This document shows positions 26,448-35,681 of a DNA stretch of 35,681 nucleotides, piece after piece. Position 1 is the stretch's first letter, and every line of letters starts with the position of its first letter. The notes beneath the pieces were generated by a model. It searched no databases. It was not told where the DNA came from and saw only the letters and a list, made by a program, of their open reading frames with translations. Origin of the DNA: Thiocapsa sp. KS1 (GTDB lineage: Bacteria > Pseudomonadota > Gammaproteobacteria > Chromatiales > Chromatiaceae); the NCBI RefSeq assembly GCF_001499735.1, contig NZ_LN848257.1, positions 643,576 to 679,256 on the forward strand, given 5' to 3'. A program made the translations under genes and the position numbers.

Positions 26448-27378
26448 GAGCCACCTCCATCTGCTCCAAGGTCACGGCTCCGAAGAGATCTTCGAGGTCG
26501 CGCCGCTCGGGCGCGAGTCCGTAGAGGTTCCAGGGTTGTCCGCCGAGCGCCTTGGCGACCAGCGGTGCCAGCGCCTGCGGATCCGCGGCGGTCAGGGCAA
26601 AATGCCGCAGACCTGCGTCGCCATCCCACACATCCACCGCTGTGACTCCTTCGATCTGTGCGAGCACCGGTCGCGCCTCCTCGGGCGCGCAGTCGAGCGT
26701 GACGAGCAGCCGTTTGGGACGCCCGATGGCGTCCAGTGCGCTGTCCAAGGCCAATTGGCCGCCGCGCATGATGAGCACCCGGCTGCACACCGCCTCGACC
26801 TCCTGCAGGACATGGGTGGAGATGATCAGGGTCGCGTCCCTGGCCAGCTCGCGGACCAGGCTGCGCATGTGCTGGATCTGCGACGGATCCAGGCCGTTGG
26901 TCGGCTCGTCCAGGATGAGGATGGCGGGCTCGTGCAGGATCGCCTGGGCCACGCCGACGCGTTGGCGATAGCCGCGCGAGAGTGTGCCGATGGTCGCGGT
27001 CGCCTTGGGGCAGAGATCCGTGCGCTCGATCGCCCGTCGGATGGCTGCGGGCCGGCGATTGTCGGCCATCCCGTGCAGTGCCGCCTGGTAGTCCAGGTAG
27101 TCGATCACACGCATCTCGGGGTAGAGCGGGCAGTTCTCCGGCAGATAGCCGATACGCCGCTGCGCCTCGCGCCGCTGCTCGGCGATGTCCAACCCGTCGA
27201 TCCGGATCGAGCCGCTGCTTGGCTCCAGATAACCGGTCATCATCTTCATGATGGTGGTTTTGCCGGCCCCGTTGTGGCCGAGCAGCCCGACGATCTCGCC
27301 GCGGCCGATGTCGAACGACACCGCTTGAACCGCCTTGAGCTCGCCGTAGCTGCGACTCAGCTCGCGAACCTCGATCAT
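26440..27378 (-). CDS. GldA-like ABC transporter ATP-binding protein
   Basis: This 312-residue cytoplasmic ATPase powers the fused permease encoded just downstream. It has Walker A GHNGAGKTT (residues 34-42), Q-loop region RIGYLPENCPLYPEM, signature LSRGYRQR, Walker B LILDEPTNGLD and the H-loop STH. The non-canonical LSRGY signature is usual for GldA-type proteins. The C-terminal about 90 residues form an extra domain (LLVTLDCAPEEARPVLAQI) also seen in this group. The ATG at 27378 begins the operon ATPase, permease-GldG, DUF4340. A palindromic element (copy C) starts 12 bases upstream of the ATG, so the promoter would have to lie within or beyond it. Confidence 0.88.
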   Translation of the reverse strand: MIEVRELSRSYGELKAVQAVSFDIGRGEIVGLLGHNGAGKTTIMKMMTGYLEPSSGSIRIDGLDIAEQRREAQRRIGYLPENCPLYPEMRVIDYLDYQAALHGMADNRRPAAIRRAIERTDLCPKATATIGTLSRGYRQRVGVAQAILHEPAILILDEPTNGLDPSQIQHMRSLVRELARDATLIISTHVLQEVEAVCSRVLIMRGGQLALDSALDAIGRPKRLLVTLDCAPEEARPVLAQIEGVTAVDVWDGDAGLRHFALTAADPQALAPLVAKALGGQPWNLYGLAPERRDLEDLFGAVTLEQMEVAHV

Positions 27379-27390
27379 GACGTCTCCTGC

Positions 27391-27475
27391 TGAACCGCGT
27401 CCGGTGTACTTTGCGCCGACATCGCGCGGGATCGGCGTTCGGCGATCGCCGGCGCGTCGGAGGGGACGCGGTTCA
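27391..27475. repeat. 85-bp palindromic element, copy C
   Basis: Perfect 12-bp arms TGAACCGCGTCC (27391-27402) and GGACGCGGTTCA (27464-27475). It lies just upstream of the GldA-like gene and is paired with copy D across 22 bases. Confidence 0.8.
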
Positions 27476-27497
27476 GGACTTTGAATGGTTGAGAATG

Positions 27498-27581
27498 TAA
27501 ACCGCGTCGAGGATCGAGCGATTCTGGACCGCCGGTCCCGTGACGGGAAAACCTCGGCTTATCGGATCTTGGCGCGGTTGA
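27498..27581. repeat. 84-bp palindromic element, copy D, degenerate right arm
   Basis: Left arm TAAACCGCGTC (27498-27508); right arm GGCGCGGTTGA (27571-27581) with two mismatches to a perfect arm. Length and 22-bp distance from copy C match the other pairs. Its internal CGAGCGATTCTGGACC resembles GGACGCTATTGGACC at the same place in copy B. Confidence 0.6.
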
Positions 27582-27662
27582 GCGTCTGTCGGGCCTCTGA
27601 CGCTACTCGGGCGCGAATTTCACCCGAGGCGGGCGCGGGATGCAAGACCTGTCGAGACCGTT

Positions 27663-27712
27663 CGTTGTCGTTGTCGGATCGATCGTCGATTACGACAACG
27701 ACAACGACAACG
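27663..27712. repeat. GTTGTC / GACAAC inverted hexanucleotide repeat
   Basis: CGTTGTCGTTGTCG (27663-27676) is an exact reverse complement of CGACAACGACAACG (27693-27706), with another GACAAC unit to 27712. It is a 14-bp stem with a 16-base loop, 47 bases from the stop of the CPXCG gene. It could form a strong RNA hairpin, but no T-tract follows. Confidence 0.7.
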
Positions 27713-27758
27713 AGCTCGAAGGGTCTCGATACAGTTCCTGTCCCGCGTCAGCAAGGCG

Positions 27759-27956
27759 TCAATCGCCGTCACGCTCCAGCGTGATGACCAGGTCGTCCTC
27801 CAGGTCCGGATCCATCGCGACCTGGACGACGATCGGTGCGCAGCAGACCTGGCAGTCTTCGATATAGGTTTGGGGAACGGCGCTGACGTCGATCGTCAGC
27901 TCGATCGGCGCGTCGCACCAGGGACAACGCGCATCGCGAGTCTCGAGGGGATTCAT
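27759..27956 (-). CDS. CPXCG-motif small cysteine-rich protein
   Basis: This 65-residue protein has two cysteine pairs, CPWC (residues 11-14) and CQVC followed by another Cys (CQVCC), which would form a zinc-ribbon-like knuckle. The segments PIELTIDVSAVPQTYIEDC and PIVVQVAMD match the CPXCG family of small cytoplasmic proteins; their role is unknown. The C-terminus is acidic (PDLEDDLVITLERDGD). ATG 27956 gives the usual family length; a longer frame upstream runs through the palindromic repeat and is unlikely to be translated. It lies downstream of zwf on the same strand, separated by that repeat. Confidence 0.8.
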   Translation of the reverse strand: MNPLETRDARCPWCDAPIELTIDVSAVPQTYIEDCQVCCAPIVVQVAMDPDLEDDLVITLERDGD

Positions 27957-27992
27957 CGGGTTCCGGGTTTCATCAGTCTGGGAATCGCCTCC

Positions 27993-28070
27993 CGTAGGTT
28001 GTGCTGACGATAGGAAGCACAACACCCGCCGGCGGTGCGTTGTGCCTCGCACGGCTCGGCACAACCTACG
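27993..28070. repeat. 78-bp composite palindrome (GTAGGTTGTGC type)
   Basis: CGTAGGTTGTGC (27993-28004) and GCACAACCTACG (28059-28070) are perfect 12-bp inverted repeats. Inside are two smaller hairpins, GTTGTGC/GCACAAC at 27999-28024 and again at 28039-28065. It resembles dispersed GTAGGTTGTGCTGAG repeats seen in Chromatiaceae and other gammaproteobacteria. It starts four bases beyond the zwf stop. Confidence 0.7.
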
Positions 28071-28074
28071 CGAC

Positions 28075-29619
28075 TCAGGTGGGTTCATCGGGAGTCGTAA
28101 TCCGCCGCCAGAGGCGTCCGTCGTTCTTGAGCAGATCCCCCGCCGCGGCCGGGCCCCAGGTCCCGGCGGCATAGTTGGGAAAGTCGCGGGCGGGCAGGGC
28201 GGACCAGACGTCCTGGACCGATTGGACGATCTCCCAGCCCTTCTCGACCGTGTCGGCGTGCTTGAAGAGCGTGGCGTCTCCGTTCATGCAATCGTAGATG
28301 AGTGTCTCGTAACCCGTTGCCGGGGCATTGCCGAAGTAGTCGGCATAGCAGAAGTCCATGTTGACCGTGCCCACACGCATGCGCGGCCCGGGGATCTTGG
28401 CCCCGAAGCTGATCTGGATGCCCTCGTTCGGCTGGATGCGCAGCACCAGCATGTCCGGGTGCATCTGCGCGGTGTCGGCATCCTTGAACATGATCTTGGG
28501 CGCCCGCTTGAATTGGATGACGACCTCCGTGTATTGCGCGGTCAGGCGCTTGCCGGTGCGCAGATAAAAGGGCACGCCGGCCCAGCGCCAGTTGTCCATC
28601 GTCAGCTTGAGTGCGGCGAAGGTCTCGGTGCGCGAATTGGGGTCGACGCCTGGGGATGACCGGTAAGCGGGCACCTTCTCCCCGTTCGGCATCACGCCCT
28701 CGCCATATTGCCCCCGCACCGCGTTGGTGAGGACCTGCTCGGGCGTCAGGGGATGGACGGCGTCGAGGACCTTGTTGATCTCGTCGCGGACGGCTTGAGA
28801 GTCGAACGAGTTGGGCGGCTCCATCCCGAGAAACCCGAGCAGGACCAGGAGGTGGTTCGGGATCATGTCGCGCAGGGCGCCGGCCGTGTCGTAGTAGGGG
28901 CCGCGATGCTCCACGCCGACGGATTCAGCCACCGTGATCTGGACATGATCGATGTGCTGGCGATTCCAGAGCGGCTCGATGAAGCCGTTGGAAAACCGAA
29001 AGACCATGATGTTCTGGACCGTCTCCTTGCCCAGGTAATGATCGATCCGGTAGATCTGGTCCTCGTCCAGGGTCTCGTGGAGCATCCGGTTGAGCGCCTT
29101 GGCGCTGTCAAGATCGATGCCGAAGGGCTTTTCGATGATGACGCGACGCCAGTCGTTCTCGCTCTCCGCGGTCAGACCGACGGCCCCGAGCAAGCGCGTG
29201 ATGTCGCCGAAGAGCGAAGGCGGAACAGCGAGATAGAAAAGATAGTTGCCGTCCGTTCCACGCTCGGCGTCGATGCCGGACAGGCGCTCGCAGAGCGCGA
29301 CATAGGTCGCCTCCTCCATGATGTTGCCTTGCATATAGTGAAGGCGCTCGCACAAACGCCCCCAAGTATCAGAATCCCAAGCGCTTCCGACGTTTCGCTT
29401 GACCTCCTCGGCCATCATCGACTGAAAGGTCGCATCGTCCATCTCCATCCGATCCAGCCCCACGACCGCGAAGGTGTCGGGGAGCAGGTTCCCGTGACAC
29501 AGATGAAAGAGTGCCGGGATCAGCTTGCGTTTGGTCAGATCGCCCGCGGCACCGAAGATGATCATGGCGTTCGGCGGGGCGGGCGGTGTGGTTTCGGCGG
29601 TCAAGCGCTGCGTGGGCAA
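28075..29619 (-). CDS. zwf: Glucose-6-phosphate dehydrogenase
   Basis: This 514-residue cytoplasmic enzyme oxidises glucose 6-phosphate to 6-phosphogluconolactone, making NADPH. The nucleotide-binding motif is IFGAAGDLTKRKLIPAL; the substrate and active-site motif RIDHYLGKETVQN is at about residues 189-201, and EKPFGIDLDSA is also present. Start: TTG at 29619 has AAAGGAG six to ten bases upstream; a longer TTG at 29643 would put that site inside the gene. It lies downstream of gnd on the same strand, separated by palindromic copy E. The lactonase gene pgl is not in the window. Confidence 0.93.
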   Translation of the reverse strand: MPTQRLTAETTPPAPPNAMIIFGAAGDLTKRKLIPALFHLCHGNLLPDTFAVVGLDRMEMDDATFQSMMAEEVKRNVGSAWDSDTWGRLCERLHYMQGNIMEEATYVALCERLSGIDAERGTDGNYLFYLAVPPSLFGDITRLLGAVGLTAESENDWRRVIIEKPFGIDLDSAKALNRMLHETLDEDQIYRIDHYLGKETVQNIMVFRFSNGFIEPLWNRQHIDHVQITVAESVGVEHRGPYYDTAGALRDMIPNHLLVLLGFLGMEPPNSFDSQAVRDEINKVLDAVHPLTPEQVLTNAVRGQYGEGVMPNGEKVPAYRSSPGVDPNSRTETFAALKLTMDNWRWAGVPFYLRTGKRLTAQYTEVVIQFKRAPKIMFKDADTAQMHPDMLVLRIQPNEGIQISFGAKIPGPRMRVGTVNMDFCYADYFGNAPATGYETLIYDCMNGDATLFKHADTVEKGWEIVQSVQDVWSALPARDFPNYAAGTWGPAAAGDLLKNDGRLWRRITTPDEPT

Positions 29620-29644
29620 GGGATCTCTCCTTTTGTGTTTCAAG

Positions 29645-29731
29645 TTAAACCGCGCCGGCTCCGGCGCTCGTCAAGTCTGCCGGGGCCGACCCTATCCCAG
29701 AACATCGCATGCTCCGCCGGACGCGGTTTAA
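29645..29731. repeat. 87-bp palindromic element, copy E (single)
   Basis: Arms TTAAACCGCG (29645-29654) and CGCGGTTTAA (29722-29731) are perfect over 10 bp. The right arm contains the TAA stop of gnd. Its core 29669-29710 matches the reverse complement of copy F at 39 of 42 bases. Unlike the others it is unpaired. Confidence 0.8.
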
Positions 29732-30744
29732 CCTTCGGGCTTCTCGTGATGGCCGCCGAACTGATACCGCATCGCCGAAAGGATCTGGTTGGCGAAATCC
29801 GCCTCGCCGCGCGAGCTGAAACGCTCGAAGAGTGCCGTGGTGAGCAGCGGCGCGGGTGTGCCGGTCTCGATCGCCGCCAGGCAGGTCCAGCGGCCTTCGC
29901 CCGAGTCCGAGACCCGGCCGCCGAAGCCTTCGAGCTGCGGATCCGCGCGCAGCGCGGTGGCCGTCAGATCCAGGAGCCAGGAGGCGACCACGCTGCCGCG
30001 GCGCCAGACCTCGGCGACCTCGCCGACGTCGATGCGGTACTGATAATGCTCCGGATTGGCCAGCGGCGCGGTCTCGGCATCAACCGCGTGCTCCGCCAGC
30101 CCGACTCCGGCGTGCTTGAGGATGTTGAAGCCCTCCGCGTACGCGGCCATCAGCGCATACTCGATGCCGTTGTGGACCATCTTGACGAAATGGCCCGCCC
30201 CGTTGGGGCCGCAGTGCAGATAGCCTTGCTCGGAGCGACTGAAGGCGCCGTCGCGTCCGGCCGTGCGCTCGATCTCGCCCGGGCCGGGCGCGAGGGCGTC
30301 GAAGACCGGATCGAGCCGCTCGACCGCCTCGTCCTCCCCGCCGATCATCAGGCAGTAGCCCCGCTCCAGGCCCCAGACGCCTCCGCTGGTCCCGCAGTCG
30401 ACGAAGTGGATCCCCTTCGGTGCGAGGCGCTTCGCGTGGGCGATATCGTCGCGGTAGTTCGAGTTGCCGCCGTCGACGATGGTATCGCCGGCAGCGAGAT
30501 GGGGGATCAGATCGTCGATAACGCGGTCCACGACGGCTGCCGGGACCATGATCCAGACGTTGCGCGGCGCTTCGAGCTTGGCGCAGAGATCGGCCATATC
30601 CCGGGCACCGACGGCGCCTTCGGCAACCAGCGCGGCGACGGCGGCGGGATCGCGATCATAGACGACACACCGATGTCCGGCGCGCATGAGGCGGAGCACC
30701 ATGTTGGCGCCCATTCGGCCGAGCCCGATCATTGCGAGTTGCAT
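29728..30744 (-). CDS. gnd: 6-phosphogluconate dehydrogenase (short, decarboxylating type)
   Basis: This 338-residue enzyme converts 6-phosphogluconate to ribulose 5-phosphate and CO2 in the oxidative pentose phosphate pathway. It has the Rossmann motif GLGRMGANM at residues 7-15. The substrate site includes DGGNSNYRDD, FVDCGTSGGVWGLERGY and the catalytic KMVHNGIEYALM. It belongs to the short branch of about 300-340 residues, not the 470-residue E. coli Gnd; after strand beta-2 it has VYDRDP, so cofactor preference is open. Its stop codon TAA is the arm of palindromic copy E, and copy F lies about 38 bases upstream of its ATG. Confidence 0.9.
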   Translation of the reverse strand: MQLAMIGLGRMGANMVLRLMRAGHRCVVYDRDPAAVAALVAEGAVGARDMADLCAKLEAPRNVWIMVPAAVVDRVIDDLIPHLAAGDTIVDGGNSNYRDDIAHAKRLAPKGIHFVDCGTSGGVWGLERGYCLMIGGEDEAVERLDPVFDALAPGPGEIERTAGRDGAFSRSEQGYLHCGPNGAGHFVKMVHNGIEYALMAAYAEGFNILKHAGVGLAEHAVDAETAPLANPEHYQYRIDVGEVAEVWRRGSVVASWLLDLTATALRADPQLEGFGGRVSDSGEGRWTCLAAIETGTPAPLLTTALFERFSSRGEADFANQILSAMRYQFGGHHEKPEG

Positions 30745-30781
30745 GAGACGTTTCCCCTGTTGGCGGCTGGAGGGTCGGAGA

Positions 30782-30867
30782 TTAAACCGCGCTCAACGCG
30801 GTATGCGATGTTCTTGGATGGGATCGGCCCCGGCAGACTTGACGACCGCTGGAGTGGCGCGGTTTAA
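30782..30867. repeat. 86-bp palindromic element, copy F
   Basis: Arms TTAAACCGCG (30782-30791) and CGCGGTTTAA (30858-30867). The core 30803-30844 is an inverted near-copy of that in copy E, on the other side of gnd. It is paired with copy G across the very AT-rich 22-base spacer 30868-30889. Confidence 0.8.
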
Positions 30868-30889
30868 AATATTAAAAAATATATTATTT

Positions 30890-30973
30890 TAAACTGCGTC
30901 CCCGCTAAGGATCCTGGATGCACCAAACGTCGAGCTCACTCGAAAATCAGCATCTCGCTCTGGACGCGGTTTA
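30890..30973. repeat. 84-bp palindromic element, copy G
   Basis: Arms TAAACTGCGTCC (30890-30901) and GGACGCGGTTTA (30962-30973), one mismatch. The right arm supplies the TAA stop of glgX (30971-30973). Confidence 0.8.
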
Positions 30974-33049
30974 GGCGGCGCGGCCTTCGAGCACCATCAG
31001 GCTGCGCTGTGCGACCCGGACACGCGCCCCCGCGGACAGACTCGGATCGGCGCGATCCATGATCGAGGGTTCTCGGTCGGTGTCGATCGCCAATCGCCAG
31101 GACCAGCCGTCGATCTGCGGGACCGCAAACTCCAATGCCTCCTTGCCCATGTTGAGCATGATGTGCAGGGGCGGCTCGTCGGCGGTGACCCCGGCGAGTG
31201 TGAAGGCCAGGGATTGCGCCGCGGGGTTGTCCCATTCAGGATGTTCGAGCGCTGCCCCGTGCCAAACGACATCCGGCAGGAGCAGGCCGTCGGCGGGCTT
31301 CCCGGTCAGGAAGCGGCTGCGATGCAGGGTCGGATGGCCTTGCCGGAAGGCGATCATACCCCGGACGAACGCGTGCATCCCGCAGTTGTCCTCGAGCAGT
31401 GTCCAGTCGAACCAGGAGATGGCGTTGTTTTGGCAGTAGCTGTTGTTGTTGCCCCGCTTGCTCTGCAGCACCTCGTCGCCGGATCGCACCATGGGTACAC
31501 CCTGGCTCAGCATCAGGATGGCGATGAAGTTGCGCGCTTGACGACGGCGCAGTGCGAGGACGGCCGGGTCGTCGCTCGGACCCTCGACACCGCAGTTCCA
31601 ACTCAGATTGTCGTTGTGACCGTCGCGGTTGTCCTCCCCGTTGGCCTCGTTGTGCTTGCCGTTGTAGCTCACCAGATCCCAGAGGGTGAAACCGTCGTGG
31701 CAGGTGATGAAGTTGATGGAGTTGCTGGGAAGCCGTCCGCGGCTCCGATACATGTCGCTGGATCCGGCCATGCGGGTCGCCACTTCGGACACCAGGCCGA
31801 GATCACCTTTGACGAAGCTGCGCATCAGGTCGCGATAACGGCCGTTCCATTCCGCCCAGCGAAAACCGGGGAAATCGCCGACCTGATAAAGCCCGGCGGC
31901 ATCCCAGGCCTCGGCGATGATGTGCGAGCGACCGAGTGTGGGCGAAAGCTCGGTCGCCCAGAGGATCGGCGCGTGAAATTGCGGATTGCCGTCCTCCCCG
32001 CGCGCCAAGGCGCTGGCGAGGTCGAAGCGGAAACCGTCCACGTGCATCTGCCGGACCCAGTAGAGCAGGGCGTCGATCAGAAAGCGGGTCACGATGGGGT
32101 GGTTGCAGTTCACCGTGTTGCCGCAACCCGTGTAATCGCGATAGATGCGCTTATCCAAAAAATCAAGGTGATAGAAGATCTCATTCCCCATCCCCTTGAA
32201 GCTGATCGTCGGGCCATCGGCCCCGCCCTCGGCCGTGTGGTTGAAGACGACATCCAGGATGACGCCGATGCGGGCACGGTGCAGGGCCTTGACGAGATCG
32301 CGAAACTCATCACGGGCACGCGCCGGATCGAGCGCAAAGCCTGGGTGCGGCGCGAAGTAACTGTGGGTACTGTAGCCCCAGTAGTTCTCCAGACCCATGG
32401 CCGCGGTCTTCGGCGGGACGTCCTGGGGGTCGAAGGCCATGATCGGCATCAGCTCGACATGGGTGATGCCCAGATCCCGCAGATAGGGGATCTTTTCGAT
32501 CACGGCGCCGAAGGTGCCGGGGTGCGCGACCCCGGAGGACGGATGGCTCGTGAAGCCGCCGACGTGCATCTCGTAGATCACCGCGGCGCTCAGGGGGATG
32601 TGCAGCGGGGTATCGCCCTCCCAGTCGTAGCGATCGCGCACCACCTGCGCGCGGATTGCCGTGGCGACATTGTCGCCCGGGCGGCAGGCGATCTCGCGTT
32701 TCCAGAGCCGGTCGTCGACCGTCACGGCCCAGGGGTCGAGGAGTGCCTTGTCCCCGTCGATCCGGCACCCGATCGCCCGGGTATCGCAGGTGCCGCGGAC
32801 ACGCCAGTTGTAGAAGGTCCCCTCGCCGAGTCCCTCGACGAAGATGTGCCAGAAGAAGAAGGTTCGATTGACCCGCGGGTCCAACGCGATAACCGCGTAG
32901 GGCCGAGGACTGGCCGGCGATTCGAAGAGCAGCAGCTCGACGTCCTCGGCATAGCGCGAGAAGATGCAGAAATTCACCCCGTCGTCCGTCGCCCTGGCCC
33001 CGCCGTTGTCCCAATTGCCCGGCTGAACGGAGTATCTCGCCTTCGCCAT
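30971..33049 (-). CDS. glgX: Glycogen debranching enzyme GlgX
   Basis: This 692-residue GH13 isoamylase-type enzyme hydrolyses alpha-1,6 branches of limit-digested glycogen. An N-terminal CBM48-like domain (GVNFCIFSRYAEDVELLLF) precedes the barrel. Catalytic motifs are DVVFNHTAEG, DGFRFDLASAL (nucleophile Asp), IIAEAWDAAG (acid Glu) and FITCHDGFTLWDLVSYNGKH (stabilising Asp). Length fits the family. AGGAG lies before the ATG at 33049. Downstream on the same strand are gnd and zwf, which would oxidise glucose phosphate released from glycogen to make NADPH. The stop codon lies inside palindromic copy G. Confidence 0.92.
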   Translation of the reverse strand: MAKARYSVQPGNWDNGGARATDDGVNFCIFSRYAEDVELLLFESPASPRPYAVIALDPRVNRTFFFWHIFVEGLGEGTFYNWRVRGTCDTRAIGCRIDGDKALLDPWAVTVDDRLWKREIACRPGDNVATAIRAQVVRDRYDWEGDTPLHIPLSAAVIYEMHVGGFTSHPSSGVAHPGTFGAVIEKIPYLRDLGITHVELMPIMAFDPQDVPPKTAAMGLENYWGYSTHSYFAPHPGFALDPARARDEFRDLVKALHRARIGVILDVVFNHTAEGGADGPTISFKGMGNEIFYHLDFLDKRIYRDYTGCGNTVNCNHPIVTRFLIDALLYWVRQMHVDGFRFDLASALARGEDGNPQFHAPILWATELSPTLGRSHIIAEAWDAAGLYQVGDFPGFRWAEWNGRYRDLMRSFVKGDLGLVSEVATRMAGSSDMYRSRGRLPSNSINFITCHDGFTLWDLVSYNGKHNEANGEDNRDGHNDNLSWNCGVEGPSDDPAVLALRRRQARNFIAILMLSQGVPMVRSGDEVLQSKRGNNNSYCQNNAISWFDWTLLEDNCGMHAFVRGMIAFRQGHPTLHRSRFLTGKPADGLLLPDVVWHGAALEHPEWDNPAAQSLAFTLAGVTADEPPLHIMLNMGKEALEFAVPQIDGWSWRLAIDTDREPSIMDRADPSLSAGARVRVAQRSLMVLEGRAA

Positions 33050-33106
33050 CCGCGTTCTCCTGACGTGAGGCCATCGGGATCTCTCCCGGACAAGGGTCTT
33101 CGGCGC

Positions 33107-33478
33107 CTAGCGTCGCTCGCCGCCGGGGATCATCTGCTGGATCACCCCTATGGGGTTGACGGCCGGAATCTGGTCGCCGCCGCCCACGATGCCCGAGAGG
33201 CGCTCCATGCCGATGCGCATCCGACCCATATCCTCGGCGATGGCCGGCAGGGTGCTCACCTGTTGGCGCATGACGGACACGTCTTGAGCAAGCGATGTCA
33301 TGTCCAGGCGCATCCGGCCCATATCGGCCGACATCGAGGCTATTTCGCCCGCCATCCGTCCGACATTCGCCGAGATGTCGTGCATCAGCTTCACCATGTA
33401 CAGAAACGCGACGCCCGCGACGAGGGCGGCGGCGAGGACTGCAAGACGCGGCACAATGGGGCTGGCATCGCTGGCCAT
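33107..33478 (-). CDS. Small membrane-anchored coiled-coil protein
   Basis: This is a 123-residue protein of unknown function. An N-terminal membrane helix (LAVLAAALVAGVAFLYMVKL) is followed by a helical region with Met-rich repeating units of the form MGRMRxxM (SADMGRMRLDMTSL and AEDMGRMRIGMERL), which suggests a coiled coil outside or inside the membrane. The tail is Gly/Pro-rich. GGAGCATGTC precedes the ATG at 33478. It lies 57 bases upstream of glgX on the same strand and may be its operon leader, though a functional link is not evident. It is divergent from the DUF2868-like gene. Confidence 0.65.
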   Translation of the reverse strand: MASDASPIVPRLAVLAAALVAGVAFLYMVKLMHDISANVGRMAGEIASMSADMGRMRLDMTSLAQDVSVMRQQVSTLPAIAEDMGRMRIGMERLSGIVGGGDQIPAVNPIGVIQQMIPGGERR

Positions 33479-33757
33479 GACATGCTCCGATGACTCACCG
33501 AGGAGCGGGGATGATGACATGCTCCGGCACCGAATTGCACGGGACGGCGACGCGTCCTGCGCCGAGACAGGCGCGCCCATCGTCCGAGCCGTCGGTGTAT
33601 GCTCGGACGGGTCGATGCCGCATGCGTGAATTGAATCCCGGACTATGGGATATTTCGGCCGGCGGTCTGCTGCCGTTGCCGTGGACGCGGCCCGACATCA
33701 TCGACAAGAATCATCAAAGGGCGCTTGGCCAGCATCGAGGAGTCTTGACGCATCCCT

Positions 33758-35681
<1,924 letters not shown>

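Noticed and set aside
24318..26645. Long open plus-strand frame (about 775 codons)
   Set aside because: It lies antisense to the GldFG and GldA genes, has no domain and arises from GC-rich codon bias.
28708..30867. Long open plus-strand frame opposite zwf and gnd
   Set aside because: Both enzymes are clear on the minus strand and the frame crosses the palindromic elements.
31163..33493. Long open plus-strand frame (about 776 codons) opposite glgX
   Set aside because: glgX motifs are complete on the minus strand; the opposite frame has no recognisable protein character.

Overview
The window is high-GC DNA from a gammaproteobacterium. Gene content (type IV pilus tip genes, a ScsB-like reductase, alaC-hom, a GldA/GldFG/DUF4340 cassette, zwf-gnd-glgX) and the style of its intergenic palindromes suggest a purple sulfur bacterium of the Chromatiaceae. 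That placement is an inference from style, not from a marker gene. I see no rRNA, tRNA, transposase, phage gene or CRISPR array.

Region 1 (1-9236) holds two divergent minor-pilin operons. Leftward are pilE, fimT, pilV and the start of pilW, which runs off the window. Rightward are a second pilE-like gene, fimT, pilV, pilW, pilX and a complete pilY1. The leftward operon has a good sigma-54-type -24/-12 site. The rightward pilin has no canonical start codon within 83 codons of its prepilin cleavage site. Both operons would build the priming/tip complex of a type IV pilus, so the cell may carry two alternative tips.

Region 2 (9237-20263) holds mrcA (PBP1A), a DUF6279 lipoprotein, a MOSC protein, a ScsB/DsbD-type disulfide reductase followed by a secreted redoxin, alaC, hom, and a small membrane-anchored heptad-repeat protein.

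Region 3 (20297-27378) is on the minus strand. It has a fused membrane/spermidine-synthase-like protein, a 35-residue small ORF with its own ribosome binding site and flanking hairpins, and an ABC cassette of a GldA-like ATPase, a fused GldF-GldG protein and a DUF4340 protein.

Region 4 (27391-33478) is also on the minus strand. It has a CPXCG zinc-ribbon-like protein, zwf, gnd and glgX (oxidative pentose phosphate pathway and glycogen debranching), then a small membrane coiled-coil protein. At the right edge a DUF2868-type membrane protein with a long Pro/Glu-rich tail runs off the window.

The most unusual feature is a family of seven 84-87 bp intergenic elements bounded by 10-12 bp inverted repeats (TAAACCGCGTCC type). 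Six of them form three pairs separated by 21-22 bp spacers. Their arms supply, or directly adjoin, the stop codons of neighbouring genes, and two closely related copies flank gnd in inverted orientation. Two other palindromic repeat types and a GACAAC-type inverted repeat also lie between genes.
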